Of a stretch of DNA of 64,000 nt, positions 27,901 to 41,800 are shown one piece after another. Positions within the stretch are counted from its first letter, which is position 1; every line of letters begins with the position of its first letter. The DNA comes from Nemertoderma westbladi (lineage: Eukaryota; Xenacoelomorpha; Nemertodermatida; Nemertodermatidae): positions 53,978 through 117,977 of the forward strand of contig JAUCBJ010008529.1 in the NCBI GenBank assembly GCA_032718475.1, given 5' to 3'. The notes under the pieces were generated by a model. It was not told the origin of the DNA, ran no database searches, and worked only from the letters and a program-made list of their open reading frames with translations. The position numbers were made by a program, and so were the translations under genes.

Positions 27901-30900
27901 AGTTCTATGTATCTTTAGGTCTGTGCCAGGGGTCATTGTGTTCTATGTTTTTTAGGTCTGTGCCAGGGGTCATTGGGTTCTATGTTTTTTTAGGTCTGTG
28001 CCAGGGGTCATTGGGTTCTATGTTTTTTTAGGTCTGTGCCAGGGGTCATTGAGTTCTATGTTTTCTTTAGGTCTGTGCCAGGGGTCATTGAGTTCTATGT
28101 TTTTTTAGGTCTGTGCCAGGGGTCATTGAGTTCTATATTTTTTTAGGTCTGTGCCAGGGGTCATTGAGTTCTATGTTTTTTTAGGTCTGTGCCAGGGGTC
28201 ATTGAGTTCTATGTTTTCTTTAGGTCTGTGCCAGGGGTCATTGAGTTCTATGTTTTCTTTAGGTCTGTGCCAGGGGTCATTGAGTTCTATGTTTTCTTTA
28301 GTTCTGTGCCAGGGGTCATTGAGTTCTATGTTTTTTTAGGTCTGTTGCAGGAGTCATTGAGTTCTATGTTTTCTTTAGGTCTGTGCCAGGGGTCATTGAG
28401 TTCTATGTTTTCTTTAGGTCTGTGCCAGGGGTCATTGAGTTCTATGTTTTTTTTAGGTCTGTGCCAGGGGTCATTGAGTTCTATGTTTTCTTTAGGTCTG
28501 TGCCAGGGGTCATTGAGTTCTATGTTTTTTTAGGTCTGTGCCAGGGGTCATTGAGTTCTATGTTTTTTTAGGTTCTATTTTTTTTAGATCTGTGCCAGGG
28601 GTTATTGAGTTCTATGTTTTTTTTAGGTCTGTGCCAGGGGTCATTGAGTTCTATGTTTTTTTAGGTCTGTGGCAGGGGTCATTGAGTTTTATGTTTTTTT
28701 AGGTCTGTGCCAGGGGTCATTGAGTTCTATGTTTTTTTAGGTCTGTGCCAGAGGTCATTGAGTTCTATGTTTTTTTAGTCTGTGCCAGGGATCATTGAGT
28801 TCTATGTTTTTTTAGGTGTGTGCCAGGGGTCATTGAGTTCTATGTTTTCTTTAGGTCTGTGCCAGGGGTCATTGAGTTCTATGTTTTTTAGGTCTGTGCC
28901 AGGGGTCAATGAGTGCTATGTTTTCTTTAGGTCTGTGCCAGGGGTCATTGAGTTCTATGTTTTTTTAGGTCTGTGCCAGGGGTCATTGAGTTCTATGTTT
29001 TCTTTAGGTCTGTGCCAGGGGTCATTGAGTTCTATGTTTTTTAGGTCTGTGCCAGGGGTCATTGAGTTCTATGTTTTTTTTTAGGTCTGTGCCAGGGGTC
29101 ATTGAGTTCTATGTTTCTTTAGGTCTATGCCAGGGGTCATTGAGTTCTATGTTTCTTTAGGTCTGTGCCAGGGGTCATTGAGTTCTATGTTTTCTTTAGG
29201 TCTGTGCCAGGGGTCATTGAGTTCTATGTTTTTTTAGGTCTGTGCCAGGGGTCATTGAGTTCTATGTTTTTTTAGGTCTGTGTAAGGGGTCATTGAGTTC
29301 TATGTTTTCTTTAGATCTGTGCCAGGGGTCATTGAGTTCTATGTTTTCTTTAGTTCTGTGCCAGGGGTCATTGAGTTCTATGTTTTTTTAGGTCTTTGCC
29401 AGGAGTCATTGAGTTCTATGTTTTCTTTAGGTCTGTGCCAGGGGTCATTGAGTTCTATGTTTTCTTTAGGTCTGTGCCAGGGGTCATTGAGTTCTATGTT
29501 TTTTTTAGGTCTGTGCCAGGGGTCATTGAGTTCTATGTTTTTTTAGGTCTGTGCCAGGGGTCATTGAGTTCTATGTTTTCTTTAGGTCTGTGCCAGGGGT
29601 CATTGAGTTCTATGTTTTTTTAGTTCTGTGCCAGGGGTCATTGAGTTCTACGTTTTCTTTTGGTCTGTGCCAGGGGTCATTGAGTTCTATGTTTTTTTAG
29701 GTCTGTGCCAGGGGTCATTGAGTTCTATGTTTTCTTTAGGTCTGTGCCAGGGGTCATTGAGTTCTATGTTTTTTTAGGTCTGTGCCAGGGGTCATTGAGT
29801 TCTATGTTTTTTTAGGTTCTATTTTTTTTTAGATCTGTGCCAGGGGTTATTGAGTTCTATGTTTTTTTTAGGTCTGTGCCAGGGGTCATTGAGTTCTATG
29901 TTTTTTTAGGTCTGTGCCAGGGGTCATTGAGTTTTATGTTTTTTTAGGTCTGTGCCAGGGGTCATTGAGTTCTATGTTTTTTTAGGTCTGTGCCAGAGGT
30001 CATTGAGTTCTATGTTTTTTTAGTCTGTGCCAGGGATCATTGAGTTCTATGTTTTTTTAGGTGTGTGCCAGGGGTCATTGAGTTCTATGTTTTCTTTAGG
30101 TCTGTGCCAGGGGTCATTGAGTTCTATGTTTTTTAGGTCTGTGCCAGGGGTCAATGAGTGCTATGTTTTCTTTAGGTCTGTGCCAGGGGTCATTGAGTTC
30201 TATGTTTTTTTAGGTCTGTGCCAGGGGTCATTGAGTTCTATGTTTTCTTTAGGTCTGTGCCAGGGGTCATTGAGTTCTATGTTTTTTTAGGTCTGTGCCA
30301 GGGGTCATTGAGTTCTATGTTTTTTTTTAAGTCTGTGCCAGGGGTCATTGAGTTCTATGTTTCTTTAGGTCTATGCCAAGGGTCATTGAGTTCTATGTTT
30401 TTTTAGGTCTGTGCCAGGAGTCATTGAGTTCTATGTTTTTTTAGGTTTGTGCCAGGGGTCATTGAGTTCTATGTTTTTTTTAGGTTTGTGCCAGGGGTCA
30501 TTGAGTTCTATGTTTTCTTTAGATCTGTGCCAGGGGTCATTGAGTTCTATGTTTTTTTTAGGTTTGTGCCAGGGGTCATTGAGTTCTATGTTTTTTTTAG
30601 GTTTGTGCCAGGGGTCATTGAGTTCTATGTTTTCTTTAGATCTGTGCCAGGAGTCATTGAGTTCTATGTTTTTTTAGGTTTGTGCCAGGGGTCATTGAGT
30701 TCTATGTTTTCTTTAGATCTGTGCCAGGGGTCATTGAGTTCTATGTTTTTTTAGGTTTGTGCCAGGGGTCATTGAGTTCTATGTTTTCTTTAGGTCTGTG
30801 CCAGGGGTCATTGAGTCCTATGTTTTTTTAGGTCTGTGCCAGGAGTCATTGAGTTCTATGTTATTTTTAGGTTTGTGCCAGGGGTCATTGACTTCTATAT

Positions 30901-32839
30901 GGTCGTCTCTCGAACGACCCACCGATTCTACCTCTGATCTCACTATCCTCTACGATTCTTCTCTTTGTTTCTCGAATCGACTATATCTCGATCTCGATCT
31001 CTCTATCACTAAGGTTTATCTTCACGAGCCCCTTAGCGAAATTATGCGACAGTCGTTGCTTTACGTCAGGGACATGGTTCCGAAAGACTGTTACCAGGTA
31101 ACTAGGCCTCTATTGTAGGCGTGTACCAACCCACGGAAAGGGTATCTCTCTTTTTGCTATACTGTTTATGAAACTAATTTAAACTTTCAATAATAATTTT
31201 CTAGAATAGTTATGCGATGCCACTATTGTTTTGACGTTTTCTCCTCCTTATTTATCTGTCCCTTTATTCCACTTTTCCCAATCCGTAGCTACAGTAGCCC
31301 TACTACAGTACTACAGTACACCATGTCCCGTAAGCAAAGCAAAGCAACAATTTTTCTACAAATCTTTATCATATTGCTTGAAATTTGAAACACAACTAGT
31401 TCCACTCACCGCCGTTGACCACATGAAGCCGGAATTTTCGATTTTGCCTTTAAATTTTTTTTATAAGCGTTTTAAAAAAGTGTCTTTTGCGAAATTTTGT
31501 CGTTATATTTTCATATCATTAAAAAGCTTGCCTTGCAAGGATTCGAAATATGTAAATATCTGAATTTCGTTGAGAAACAGCTGAGATATAGGCATTCAAA
31601 GATTTCAAGAAGTAGTGTTCGCTGAATGTCATTTTTTCTATTTAACTAGAAAGCCAGCCAGCTGGCTGGAAGGAGCCCGGGGGAAGAATCATAGCCAAGA
31701 CTATTACAAATAACTATGTCAGTCAGCAGTAAGTAAACTAAACAATTGTCTAAACTGTAAGGCGTGAGGTGAGGCTAGCTGACTTTGTGGCTCGCCCCAC
31801 ATAATAAAAAATGACACTTTGTTACCACTAACAAAAATATGATATGCTGACTTGTGGCTCGTCCCACATAATAAAAAATTAAACTTTGCTACCACTAACA
31901 AAAATATGATATGAAGCAAATAATTTCATTATCAAGCACGTTTACAAGATATAAAAGATAAGATTACCGAATATTTATAAAAAATGCCCATGATGCACAA
32001 CCAGATAAATAACAACGAATAGAGCCAAATAATAAATTTAGTTTCCTTCTATAGGTATTACCCCGTCGTCAAGCGGAATATCTCTTCCCAGTGAGTCCCA
32101 TGCGAATATATAATATAGGTACTCCTGCTAAGTTAGGCGGTAGGCCAGCGGGCTCCAAATACATACAACTATTATAGGTCAACTTTAAAACAATTTGCAA
32201 TCCACAGTGAGTAACAACTTCAATAGGACACAACACACTGCTTTGTGTAACTAAAATTCCTTCTCCTGATCCACCCCCTAACATAGCAGAGTGAGTATCC
32301 TTATTGTAGATATACCCTTAGGAAGCACTGGGAGAGCAATCCGTTTATAGGGTAATACATTAGAAACCCATAGCTTATGTATGAGTAAACATTGCCTTTC
32401 CTTATAGCCTACTAGTAAAATTTGGCAACTAACACGTTTTACTATGAATGTGTATAATTCTGACATATTAAGCCATATTTCATCGTGAACACCAGCTGTT
32501 ATTTTACCATTGCTTTTAATTTGGCGACAAAATAATTTCAAAAAACTAAATATATTTAATACCGCACATAGAATCGATCTGATATTTTCTAACTCGATTA
32601 TGAACCACCAAAGCAATGTTCTTGAAATTTAGAGCTGTAGTTTTGGAAATTTTGACCTGAAATTTTGGGGCTGTAGAAATTTCGCACTGTTGTGTCCCTA
32701 GGCAAGACACTTTAGACATTAGTGCAAACCCAGCGGTATAATGGGAACCTGGCTTTGCTAGGGTAATGATAATAAAAGCAGGCGCTTTGATAAGGTCGTA
32801 AGACCCCTAAAGGCGCCTGCTATAACAAATATAAGTACA

Positions 32840-32871
<32 letters not shown>

Positions 32872-35800
32872 TTGTAAAATTTCAACAAAATCGCCAGGCC
32901 GGAAGTGCCTGAACGTGGATAATTATCAGTCAGTCGAGCGGGCTCCTAATAAATACACGAAGTTCTGGAACATTTAAGTTTGAATATGAAGTATTGAACT
33001 TGTTTAAGTATGAATAGCTACGCAATACAGTATATATATTGTACAGGCATACCGCTGTTGCAAACGAACTTATAAAATAAATAACACATTCTAGAATTTT
33101 GTGTATTTATTAAATAGAATAAATGACCTGCCGCGAATGCAATCTTTGTACGCCTATATCTCAGCTGTTTCTCAACGAAATTCAGAAGAACAAATTTGGA
33201 ATCCTTGCAACGCAAGCTTTTTAATGATATGAATTACGACTAACGTGAAGAATGGCCACGATACGGAGGGTGCGATGTCGCAAAAGACACTTTTTTTAAA
33301 ACGCTTATAAAAAAATTTAAAGGAGAAATTGAAAATTCCGGCTTCATTGTAACAACCACGGTGAGTTGAACTAGTTGTGTTTCAAATTTCAAGCAATATG
33401 ATAAAGATGTTTAGAAAAATTTGGGGGGGGGGGGGGGGACATGGTGTATATGTTAAGTACGTCCAAGGATTTCATTCTATTTAACAAACATTCTAGAGGT
33501 GCATTTACGGTGCTTTTACAGTGCTTTTACGGTGTTTTTACGGTGCTTTTACGGTGTTTTTACGGTGCTTTTACGGTGCAGGACCATTTGCTTTTGAAGA
33601 ACAATGCGTGTAATCAACAATTTGCTGAAAAATTAATACAAATAATTTATAGAAAATTTATTTTATTTTTTAGGGTTTAAGCAAATTGCATCAACTAAGT
33701 CAGTCTACATGTTTGAAGGATGTTTGTCGTAACCAACTCTTCCCTACCGCTCCTATGGTAACCGCTGTTGGTAAAGAACTTGCCTTACCAGTTACCTCAG
33801 ATCAACTGGAGTTGATGCAGAGATTGGCCACTCCCATGGCAACGGCCCAGTTGCAGCCGACAACCTCGACCAAGGGCAGCAGGGCGTGGACCCCGCTGGC
33901 TATGACCAACGAGGATTACGAAGAAGCCAAAGCCGAGGCCGATTACCAAAGGTCATTGTGTAACTACTTAGAGGAAAATAAGAACGAGATTGAGAGAGTT
34001 AGTGAGATTAATCGGAGTGCGAAACGTCGTCCACCGGAGTTTACGACGCCATTGCGGAGTGCGGAGCTGCCAAAACTTTATAATTATAGGTAAGTGCAAT
34101 ACAGAAGATCAATCATACCGAATCATACAATTAATACATAAATTAATTATACTTTCAAATATACTCGTGGCATATATTCGACTAAAAATGAGAGATACAG
34201 TATATGACATACAGTATTATATTTCTTATTACTCATTAAGGGGGGGGGGGGGGGGGGGGTGGGTAGCGCCCCCACATTAATGTAATTATCATCGCTAGCT
34301 ATCGCTTCTTGGTTTGCAAATTATACTTTGGGTTTAGAGGGAAATAAACCCTATTTTCTTTCCATGTAATAATCAGATGTTGTGTACTATATTTCATATT
34401 ATATATATTGTGGAAATTAAAATGGGTCTACACGAGAGGATGGTCGCGGTAAATAGCATACAATTTCCGGAGTCTAGACATAAAGCTGCGCAAATATAAT
34501 GACAATAAACCTTGCCATTGTTTGTGGGTTATACGCTGAGGGACTGACAGACAGAGAGTCGGTGTTTTATGCTGAGGGACGAATAGACAGAGTCGGTGTT
34601 TTACGCTGAGGGACTGACAGACAGAGAGTCGGTGTTTTACGCTGAGGGACGAATAGACAGAGTCGGTGTTTTACGCTGAGGGACTGACAGACAGAGAGTC
34701 GGTGTTTTACGCCGAGGGACTGACAGCCAGAGAGTCGGTGATTTCCGCTGAGGTACGGACAGCCAGAAAGTCGGTGTTTTACGCTGAGGGACTGACAGAC
34801 AGAGTCGGTGTTTTACTCAGAGGGACGGACAGCCAGAGAGTCGGTGATTTACGTTGAGGGACGGACAGCCAGAGAGTCGGTGTTTTACGCTGAGGGACTG
34901 ACAGTCAGAGTCGGTGTTTTACGCTGAGGGGCTGACAGACAGAGTCGGTGTTTTACACTGAGGGACTGACAGACAGAGAGTCGGTGTTTTACGCTGAGGG
35001 ACTGACAGACAGAGTCGGTGTTTTACGCTGAGGGACTAACAGACAGAGTCTGTGTTTTACGCTGAGGGACTGACAGACAGAGAGTCGGTGTTTTACGCTG
35101 AGGGACTGACAGACAGAGAGTCGGTGTTTTACGCTGAGGGACGGACAAACAGAGAGTCGGTGTTTTACGCTGAGGGACAGACAGAGAGTCGGTGTTTTAC
35201 GCTGAGGGACTGACAGACAGAGAGTCGGGGTTTTACGCTGAGGGACAGACAGACAGAGTCGGTGATTTACGCTGAGGGACTGACAGACAGAGAGTCTGTG
35301 TTTTACGCTGAGGGACTGACAGACAGAGAGTCGGTGTTTTACGCTGAGGGCCTGACAGACAGCGTCGGTATCTTACGCTGAGGGACTGACAGACAGAGAG
35401 TCGGTATTTTACGCTGAGGGACTGACAGACAGAGTCGGTGTTTTACGCTGAGGGACTGACAGACAGAGAGTCGGTGTTTTACGCTGAGGGACTGACAGAC
35501 AGAGAGTCGGTGTTTTACGTTGAGGGACTGACAGACAGAGAGTCTGTGTTTTACGCTGAGGGACTGACAGACAGAGTCGGTATCTTACGCTGAGGGACTG
35601 ACAGACAGAGAGTCGGTATTTTACGCTGAGGGACTGACAGACAGAGAGTCAGTGTTTTACGCTGAGGGACTGACAGACAGAGAGTCGGTGTTTTACGCTG
35701 AGGGACTGACAGACAGAGAGTCGGTGTTATACGCAGAGGGACTGACAGACAGAGAGTCAGTGTTTTACGCTGAGGGACTGACAGACAGAGAGTCGGTGTT

Positions 35801-38800
35801 TGCATTTTTTAGTTTTGTTTTAGATTTTTCCTCTGTCTCCTGTTTTAGTACGCAAACTCTGAACTCAACAGAATTAGCGAAGCGAGATTTCCGGAATTAT
35901 CTGTCGTCAACTTTTCCGGGCCGACGGTTTACCTACAGTATCCGATATAATTCTGCGACCATAAAACCGACATCCCGTGATGAGGTCTCAACCCCGTGGC
36001 AAACACCCGACGGATTTCGGTTAGTTCATTTTCTATTATTTTCTAATTATTAGTTTTAAATTTTATTTTTTCTCGTTAACAAGAAACTCAAGACAAGAAA
36101 CAAGCAACAAGAAACTGAAACTCCGCTGGTATAACGTCGCTTAACGTAACTTAGGTATTCATGGCGCAACCCAAGAAGGAACCCAGTAAAACACTGCACC
36201 AAGAAGGGACCACCTTGGTGTAAGCCTGCGTTGGCGTTACATTGAGAAGGGGTACAGTCCATGTGCAAAATGTGTAAATCTGGCAGGTGAAAAATATGTA
36301 AATCTTGAGATGTTGTGTGAAAAATATGTAAGTGACTGGATATATATTGGCAAGGGACATGTCATTTTTGCTAGAACATTTTTTAATTAATGCTTTTTCT
36401 AATCGACTTTCGTAAACCACTCGACTTCAAATGTAAATTTATTTTCTTTTTTGTCACAATAAATCTTTTTAATCTCTACAATAATACTAAATTACTTTTT
36501 CAATAATATATCTTATTTATGTGTTTCTGTTACTCTTTATGACGATCACGAATCATAATGTATTATGTTTTTAACAGATACACAGACACATTTTACAAAT
36601 ACATACAGCAGTAAAATTATATTGTTCCATTAACAGTTATACTGTATATTAATTTTACTTCAATAAGCAATAACAATTTTGATTAACCACACACTCAGAG
36701 TGAATGCCACATTCTAAAAATACTGAAATACCTGTATTCTGAAATATACTAATAACATTTTCTAAAATACTGTATTCTGAAATATACTAATAACATTTTC
36801 TAAAATACTGTATACTGAAATATACTAATAACATTTTCTACATAGACAGGCAGCCGAATTCATCAAGTTTCAATTGTTTTTTAGCTCAAGCTTCTAGTTG
36901 CCTCCTAAGGTTGGTGTTAAGTTTTCTATTACGATGATCCAGAATGAGTCTCAGGCAGAATACATGAGTAGACGGTTTCATTTTGTTTAGAAAATATGCA
37001 AAACTATTAATATCTTTATTAAATTGTTCAACGACTTGTGTGTTGCAATTTTTTAATTCTGGTATTAATTTAACTCGATGTAGATGTTCAACCTCTGCCT
37101 TACAATTATCCTGATGAAATTTATCGAATAAACACAGGTGTTCAGCAGAATTCGAAACAGGATGAATTTGACTAAACCTTCTGAAACTCCCGGTAGAATT
37201 GTTTTCTATTGCATCGTGTGATACTGATACACAATCTATTCCTCTGGAATCACCACAGAAAACTGTTGTTTGGAAATTGATAATTGAATGAATTGAAATT
37301 AATAAGTTTTTTCCAACTCGGAGCTTCCCAAACAGCCAGTTGAATATTGCCACTGCTGGCTTCAGCAACGCGCCCTTCATTTGGTGAAAACAACTCAGGA
37401 CATCTTTTGTTAGCATGTCGCAAAAGCATTGGGGGCATATCAATGATGGTATTTTTGGAACAAACTTCATAGATTGCAACATATCAGTGTAATCTCTTGG
37501 ACTTTCGCATCGCAAATTTACTTTGGCACAATAGCTAATGCCATGGCGGAATATACCGGTGGCAAGGCCACCTGATTTCCTCACAATGTTTTAAACCGCT
37601 TACGATATTCTGGATCACTGGAATCAAGATTATATAGAATAGCTTTGTATTATGTATGTATTAAAAAACTTTTCGCTTGATCCTTATAAACACGATTAAC
37701 ATAGACCTTAATTTGAACAAGTGACATCGAATACATTATTTCCAAAACATCTTGCAGTCAGTGAAACAGGAATAGGCTTACACAGCTACATAGGCCTAAT
37801 ATTACTGTTAATTTTAAATTTCACTTTGCGCAAATTGGCATGCACTACAATATGCGACAGTGGGGCAGCGCCCACACATAAGTCCAGAGAAGCCTTTTCG
37901 TAGAGGTACTGTACAATTAGTGAACCTTGAGTAATTCTCCCCCTAGAGGCCGACAGAGGAACTATAGAAGTCTGTCTGTCTGTATGTAGAATTTTAAAAA
38001 TTGTTATAGAATACATTACATATGTATCAAGTTTGGTTCCATTTCAATAAAGATTGACCGACTTAGTAGCGTTCAAACGTTTCCAACGATGACAACGACA
38101 ACGGATGGCTGCACTAACTACACACCTACACGTTAAGGCTCAACTGGACTTACATGGCTATCGCCCCACGCACATGTCTAACATAGAATTCACCACTACA
38201 GATAGGAGCACTAAACCAAACTAATACAAACTAGGGTAGTTGTTACCAATAAATATATTAATGGGTAACAAAAATGGCAAAACTATTTTCAAAGAAAATC
38301 AAGAATGACAATTTATGCATCATGTACAACGTTTATATTACATACAACACCATGCTTACTGTGCATATTTTTCACCTCTTACATCATATTTTTCACCTAT
38401 CAGATTTACACATTTTGCACATGGACTGTACCTCTGCAAGTTACATTGGCTTATGATTGGAATATACATCTCAGCTGCAGGGAGTTGTATGGAGGATTAC
38501 TACCGTACACCTCTTAACCTTTGAGTAACTACACTTAAAAATTCCGGCACACTGCCGCCTTTTTGTTATAAATAATTAAAGACCATGTTCGCGCTTTCGA
38601 AGACCTTTAGCAGTTTAACCTGCCAAATTTTATATGTCTTTTCGTTAATTAAAACCACTTTAGCATACGACAATAATTTATGCTAATACGCAAAACATTT
38701 GCCGAAGTCAGCCCATGCGCGATCATTCACCCGATGGATCTACACCCGGGAGACTGAATTCGGATGCTTGAATTGTATTATTACAGTGTAAGATTGCAGT

Positions 38801-41800
38801 GTATACCTAATGTATTATTCGATAGATCGTTAATAATTAATCTCTGACAGATATTATTGGCTTTCGGGAAATATTAACAGTTCCTTTAGGACGTGGCGCT
38901 TTATCTATTTAAACAGAACTAAGACTTATACTAAACGCAACGATACTGCTTATGATTAAAGTATAAAACGTATTCTTTAGGAAATACTTTGTTACCAATC
39001 ACAATCACACACACTATTCTGCCGACAGTCAGTACATTTGATCACACATAAAGAGAGCAGTAATTGACTCACGTAGGGTCTGCTAAATAACATTGGATTC
39101 AATACACACCACATTAATATAAATCGCAATTGTTATGTATAGCCGGTCTCTCTAACCTGTAGTGTTATCAAGAAAATTGGGAATTGGGTGATTTATCCGT
39201 ATTATCCCAATAGCAATATTTCCATCAACAAATATTTACAATTAATAACTGACGGTAAAATAACAGTACAAACAATATGATTAATGAATTAGTGAGTGAT
39301 TTAAGTCAGGTGACACCGCCGGTAACAGTTTATACTTTCGATAATTCAAGCAGTTCACGGTACAGCAGTATCTATCCAAAATGCCGGTGTTTCTGGCTTA
39401 GACAGCAATAACAACAAAAGTAAGCACTCTCTCTCTCTCTCCCAGTCAGAGAGAACACTCTCCTTATGATCGGCAGGAAAGCTACACGTCGACAGGAAAA
39501 ACCGCCCTGATTGGCCCAAGCCAAACAAAGAACCACGCTGCCAATGGCTGTTTCCATGTCAGCAACCAGCTGCTAGATGTCGTAATATGAATCATCACGG
39601 CTAAGCTGTGAAAGGTGGTTTGTGCATTACAAGTTTTTGTCTTACCATGTCCGCTAAAACACGTATATAGCAGAATGATTTTTATGTCCGTTAAAACACC
39701 TGTAAAGGTACCTTGCGGGCGAGGGGAATATATATACAGTTAGAAAACCTTTTTTAGAGTATTCCAGCGCCGGGGGGGGAACTGGCCAGCAAAGGCAAAC
39801 GTATCAGTTATCCCACAAAAGCTTTTACACCGCTCCCAGAAAATGGGATTTAAGTCTATAAAATATACAAAATCACAGTTTCTAAAATACAAAAATACTC
39901 TAAACAGTTAGTCTTTCTTGCGCGGACGGCGTTTACGCAGTTTTTTGAAGCTAGCAAGAGTCCTTTTCTCTTTGGGGCGAGCCACTTTACTAGGAGGGCT
40001 ATAACTCCTGGGTGAAGGGTGCAATATGATTGCATCAGAAGGTATGGGATTGCGATCGGTATATCCGCCGGTCGAAGTACTGGGTTGATTGACATCAACG
40101 TCCGGGGAGAGGGGTCTAACGGCTTTGAGAGCTCGTTTCAAGACAGCCGCTCTTACGGGTCCTTTACGAGTGGTCTGAACGAGGGCCGTGGGTGGACCAT
40201 AGGCAGTTAGAAACTTCCTTGGTTTAATGGTTCTTTCCAACTCGCGTTCGCGGGCTTGGTACTCGTAAGGCCGTCGATATACTTCATGTAACTCGATATG
40301 CGTGATTTCTGTTCGACAGAAGCGAATAGATAAGGATGGAACGCATAAATTCCTTTGTAAGCACGTCCAGGATAATAGCGATGGCGCGAATCACGATGTA
40401 AATCAGCGTTTGCTTCCCAAGCTCTAATGTAACGTAGTGTGATCATTTCATCTACGCTTTCCAAATCGCGATTAAAAAGGGCAATCGAAACTGGCGTGTC
40501 CCTTTAGTTGACAGTGGTGACATTGAGTCATAAATTGAGGGCAAACCGCAAAAAATATGCAAATTATTAAATCTGCAATGCGCGCAATAAATTTCCATCG
40601 TCGGTTGTTCGTGGAAATAGGAACAGCGGACGTTTGTGTCCATGGGCGTAACATGGTCTTTCGATGCGCATAACCGACAACGTTGCCGAGAAACATAGTT
40701 GGCATGGCGATAATCGTACGCAGTGAGACACTGTGGACCTTGATACCATTCTAGGATGTAATCGTTGTCGCTGTTCCGAGCGCGATAGGCTGAATCTCTT
40801 CAGATTCCAGACATATTGGTTCGTCTTCCCAGTCTGTTACGAATAGAATTTTCGTGATCTATTCTCGGTTTATCGTTACGACGCCGCTGGGTATGATATT
40901 TAAATAGAACCATTTCCCTTTCGGTGTCTACATCGTCCGTATCATGTAAATCGATAGGATGGCCGGTAGTTAAGAAGTCCATATACGTACCATTACGATG
41001 CGTATAGCGAGCGGTTAATTTTCGATAGTCCAATTCACACGTAAGTTGCTCTTGGGACATCGGCGGTTCGATATAACGACCATCGTCCTCCGTAATAGTC
41101 GGATCGGCTTCACCGCGTATCAAGCTATCCACAAACGCTTGTAAAGGTAGAGTATATCGCTCTCTAATACCAAGGTCATCTTCTATCAATTCCGTCATAT
41201 CTGTTATCTGAGTTTATTAATATCAATATAAGTTAATATTTTAGGCAAGCGGGCGTCACTGCCTACTAGGCCTTTTGCCCCCGGACAGTGGGTTTCTCAG
41301 CGCCGATGTACCGCTGTCGCAGTGTTTACGCCAACATGTAGCAACAGCACGACAACGATAACCGACACAAGTCCCACCACTGTCCGTCCCAAAGACTTGA
41401 ATCCACTTGAGGTTATCTCAGTAGAGTTAGGGCTATTTTACAATTGCGATTAGCTACTGTAAACACACTTTAGTAGTAACATTCACCTATAAACGCACAA
41501 ATTCCATACAATCATTACTTACTGCACACATGCATGCCATTTGTCCGTTAGTCAGTGTCTTCCAGAATGTCACGTTATTACTATGTATCCTTGGATACTA
41601 ATAGTGCGCTATGTATACTCTTATGTTACGCAATGGGACAAGCTTTTATTGTTCCTTTAACTTGCTTCTAATTCTAGCGTGGGTGTTGCCATGGTGACAT
41701 TATGGAAAACTAGCGGTAGAATTAGGATAATTCTCATGCATACAGATCTGGGATGTTATTTAATAGTAATTCTTTAATTGTCAATATCCTCTTTATGCAT

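Larger units (their letters stand above)
31318..33447. repeat. Foldback-like inverted repeat, arms about 290-307 bp
   Basis: The left arm, 31318-31604, is the imperfect reverse complement of 33141-33447. Shared landmarks are CACCATGTCC, TCATATTGCTTGAAATTTGA, a poly-T/ATAAGCGTTTTAAAA stretch, and GAAACAGCTGAGATATAGGC. The right arm has about 35 extra bases in its middle. The 1.5-kb centre holds a 68-bp tandem duplication and a SINE. No transposase is visible, so it could be a non-autonomous foldback element or an inverted duplication. Confidence 0.8.

Noticed and set aside
28151-30754. Several frames of 60-119 codons
   Set aside because: They are read-through of the 38-bp array. Only the last stretch, 30871-31097, is kept as an exon because it leaves the repeat and joins in phase with its neighbours.
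34666-35805. Short frames on both strands
   Set aside because: They are read-through of the 33-37-bp array.
39372-39557. 61-codon frame, also at 49975-50160
   Set aside because: It lies inside the LTRs across the CCAAT boxes and a CT repeat. It is present twice only because the LTRs are duplicated.
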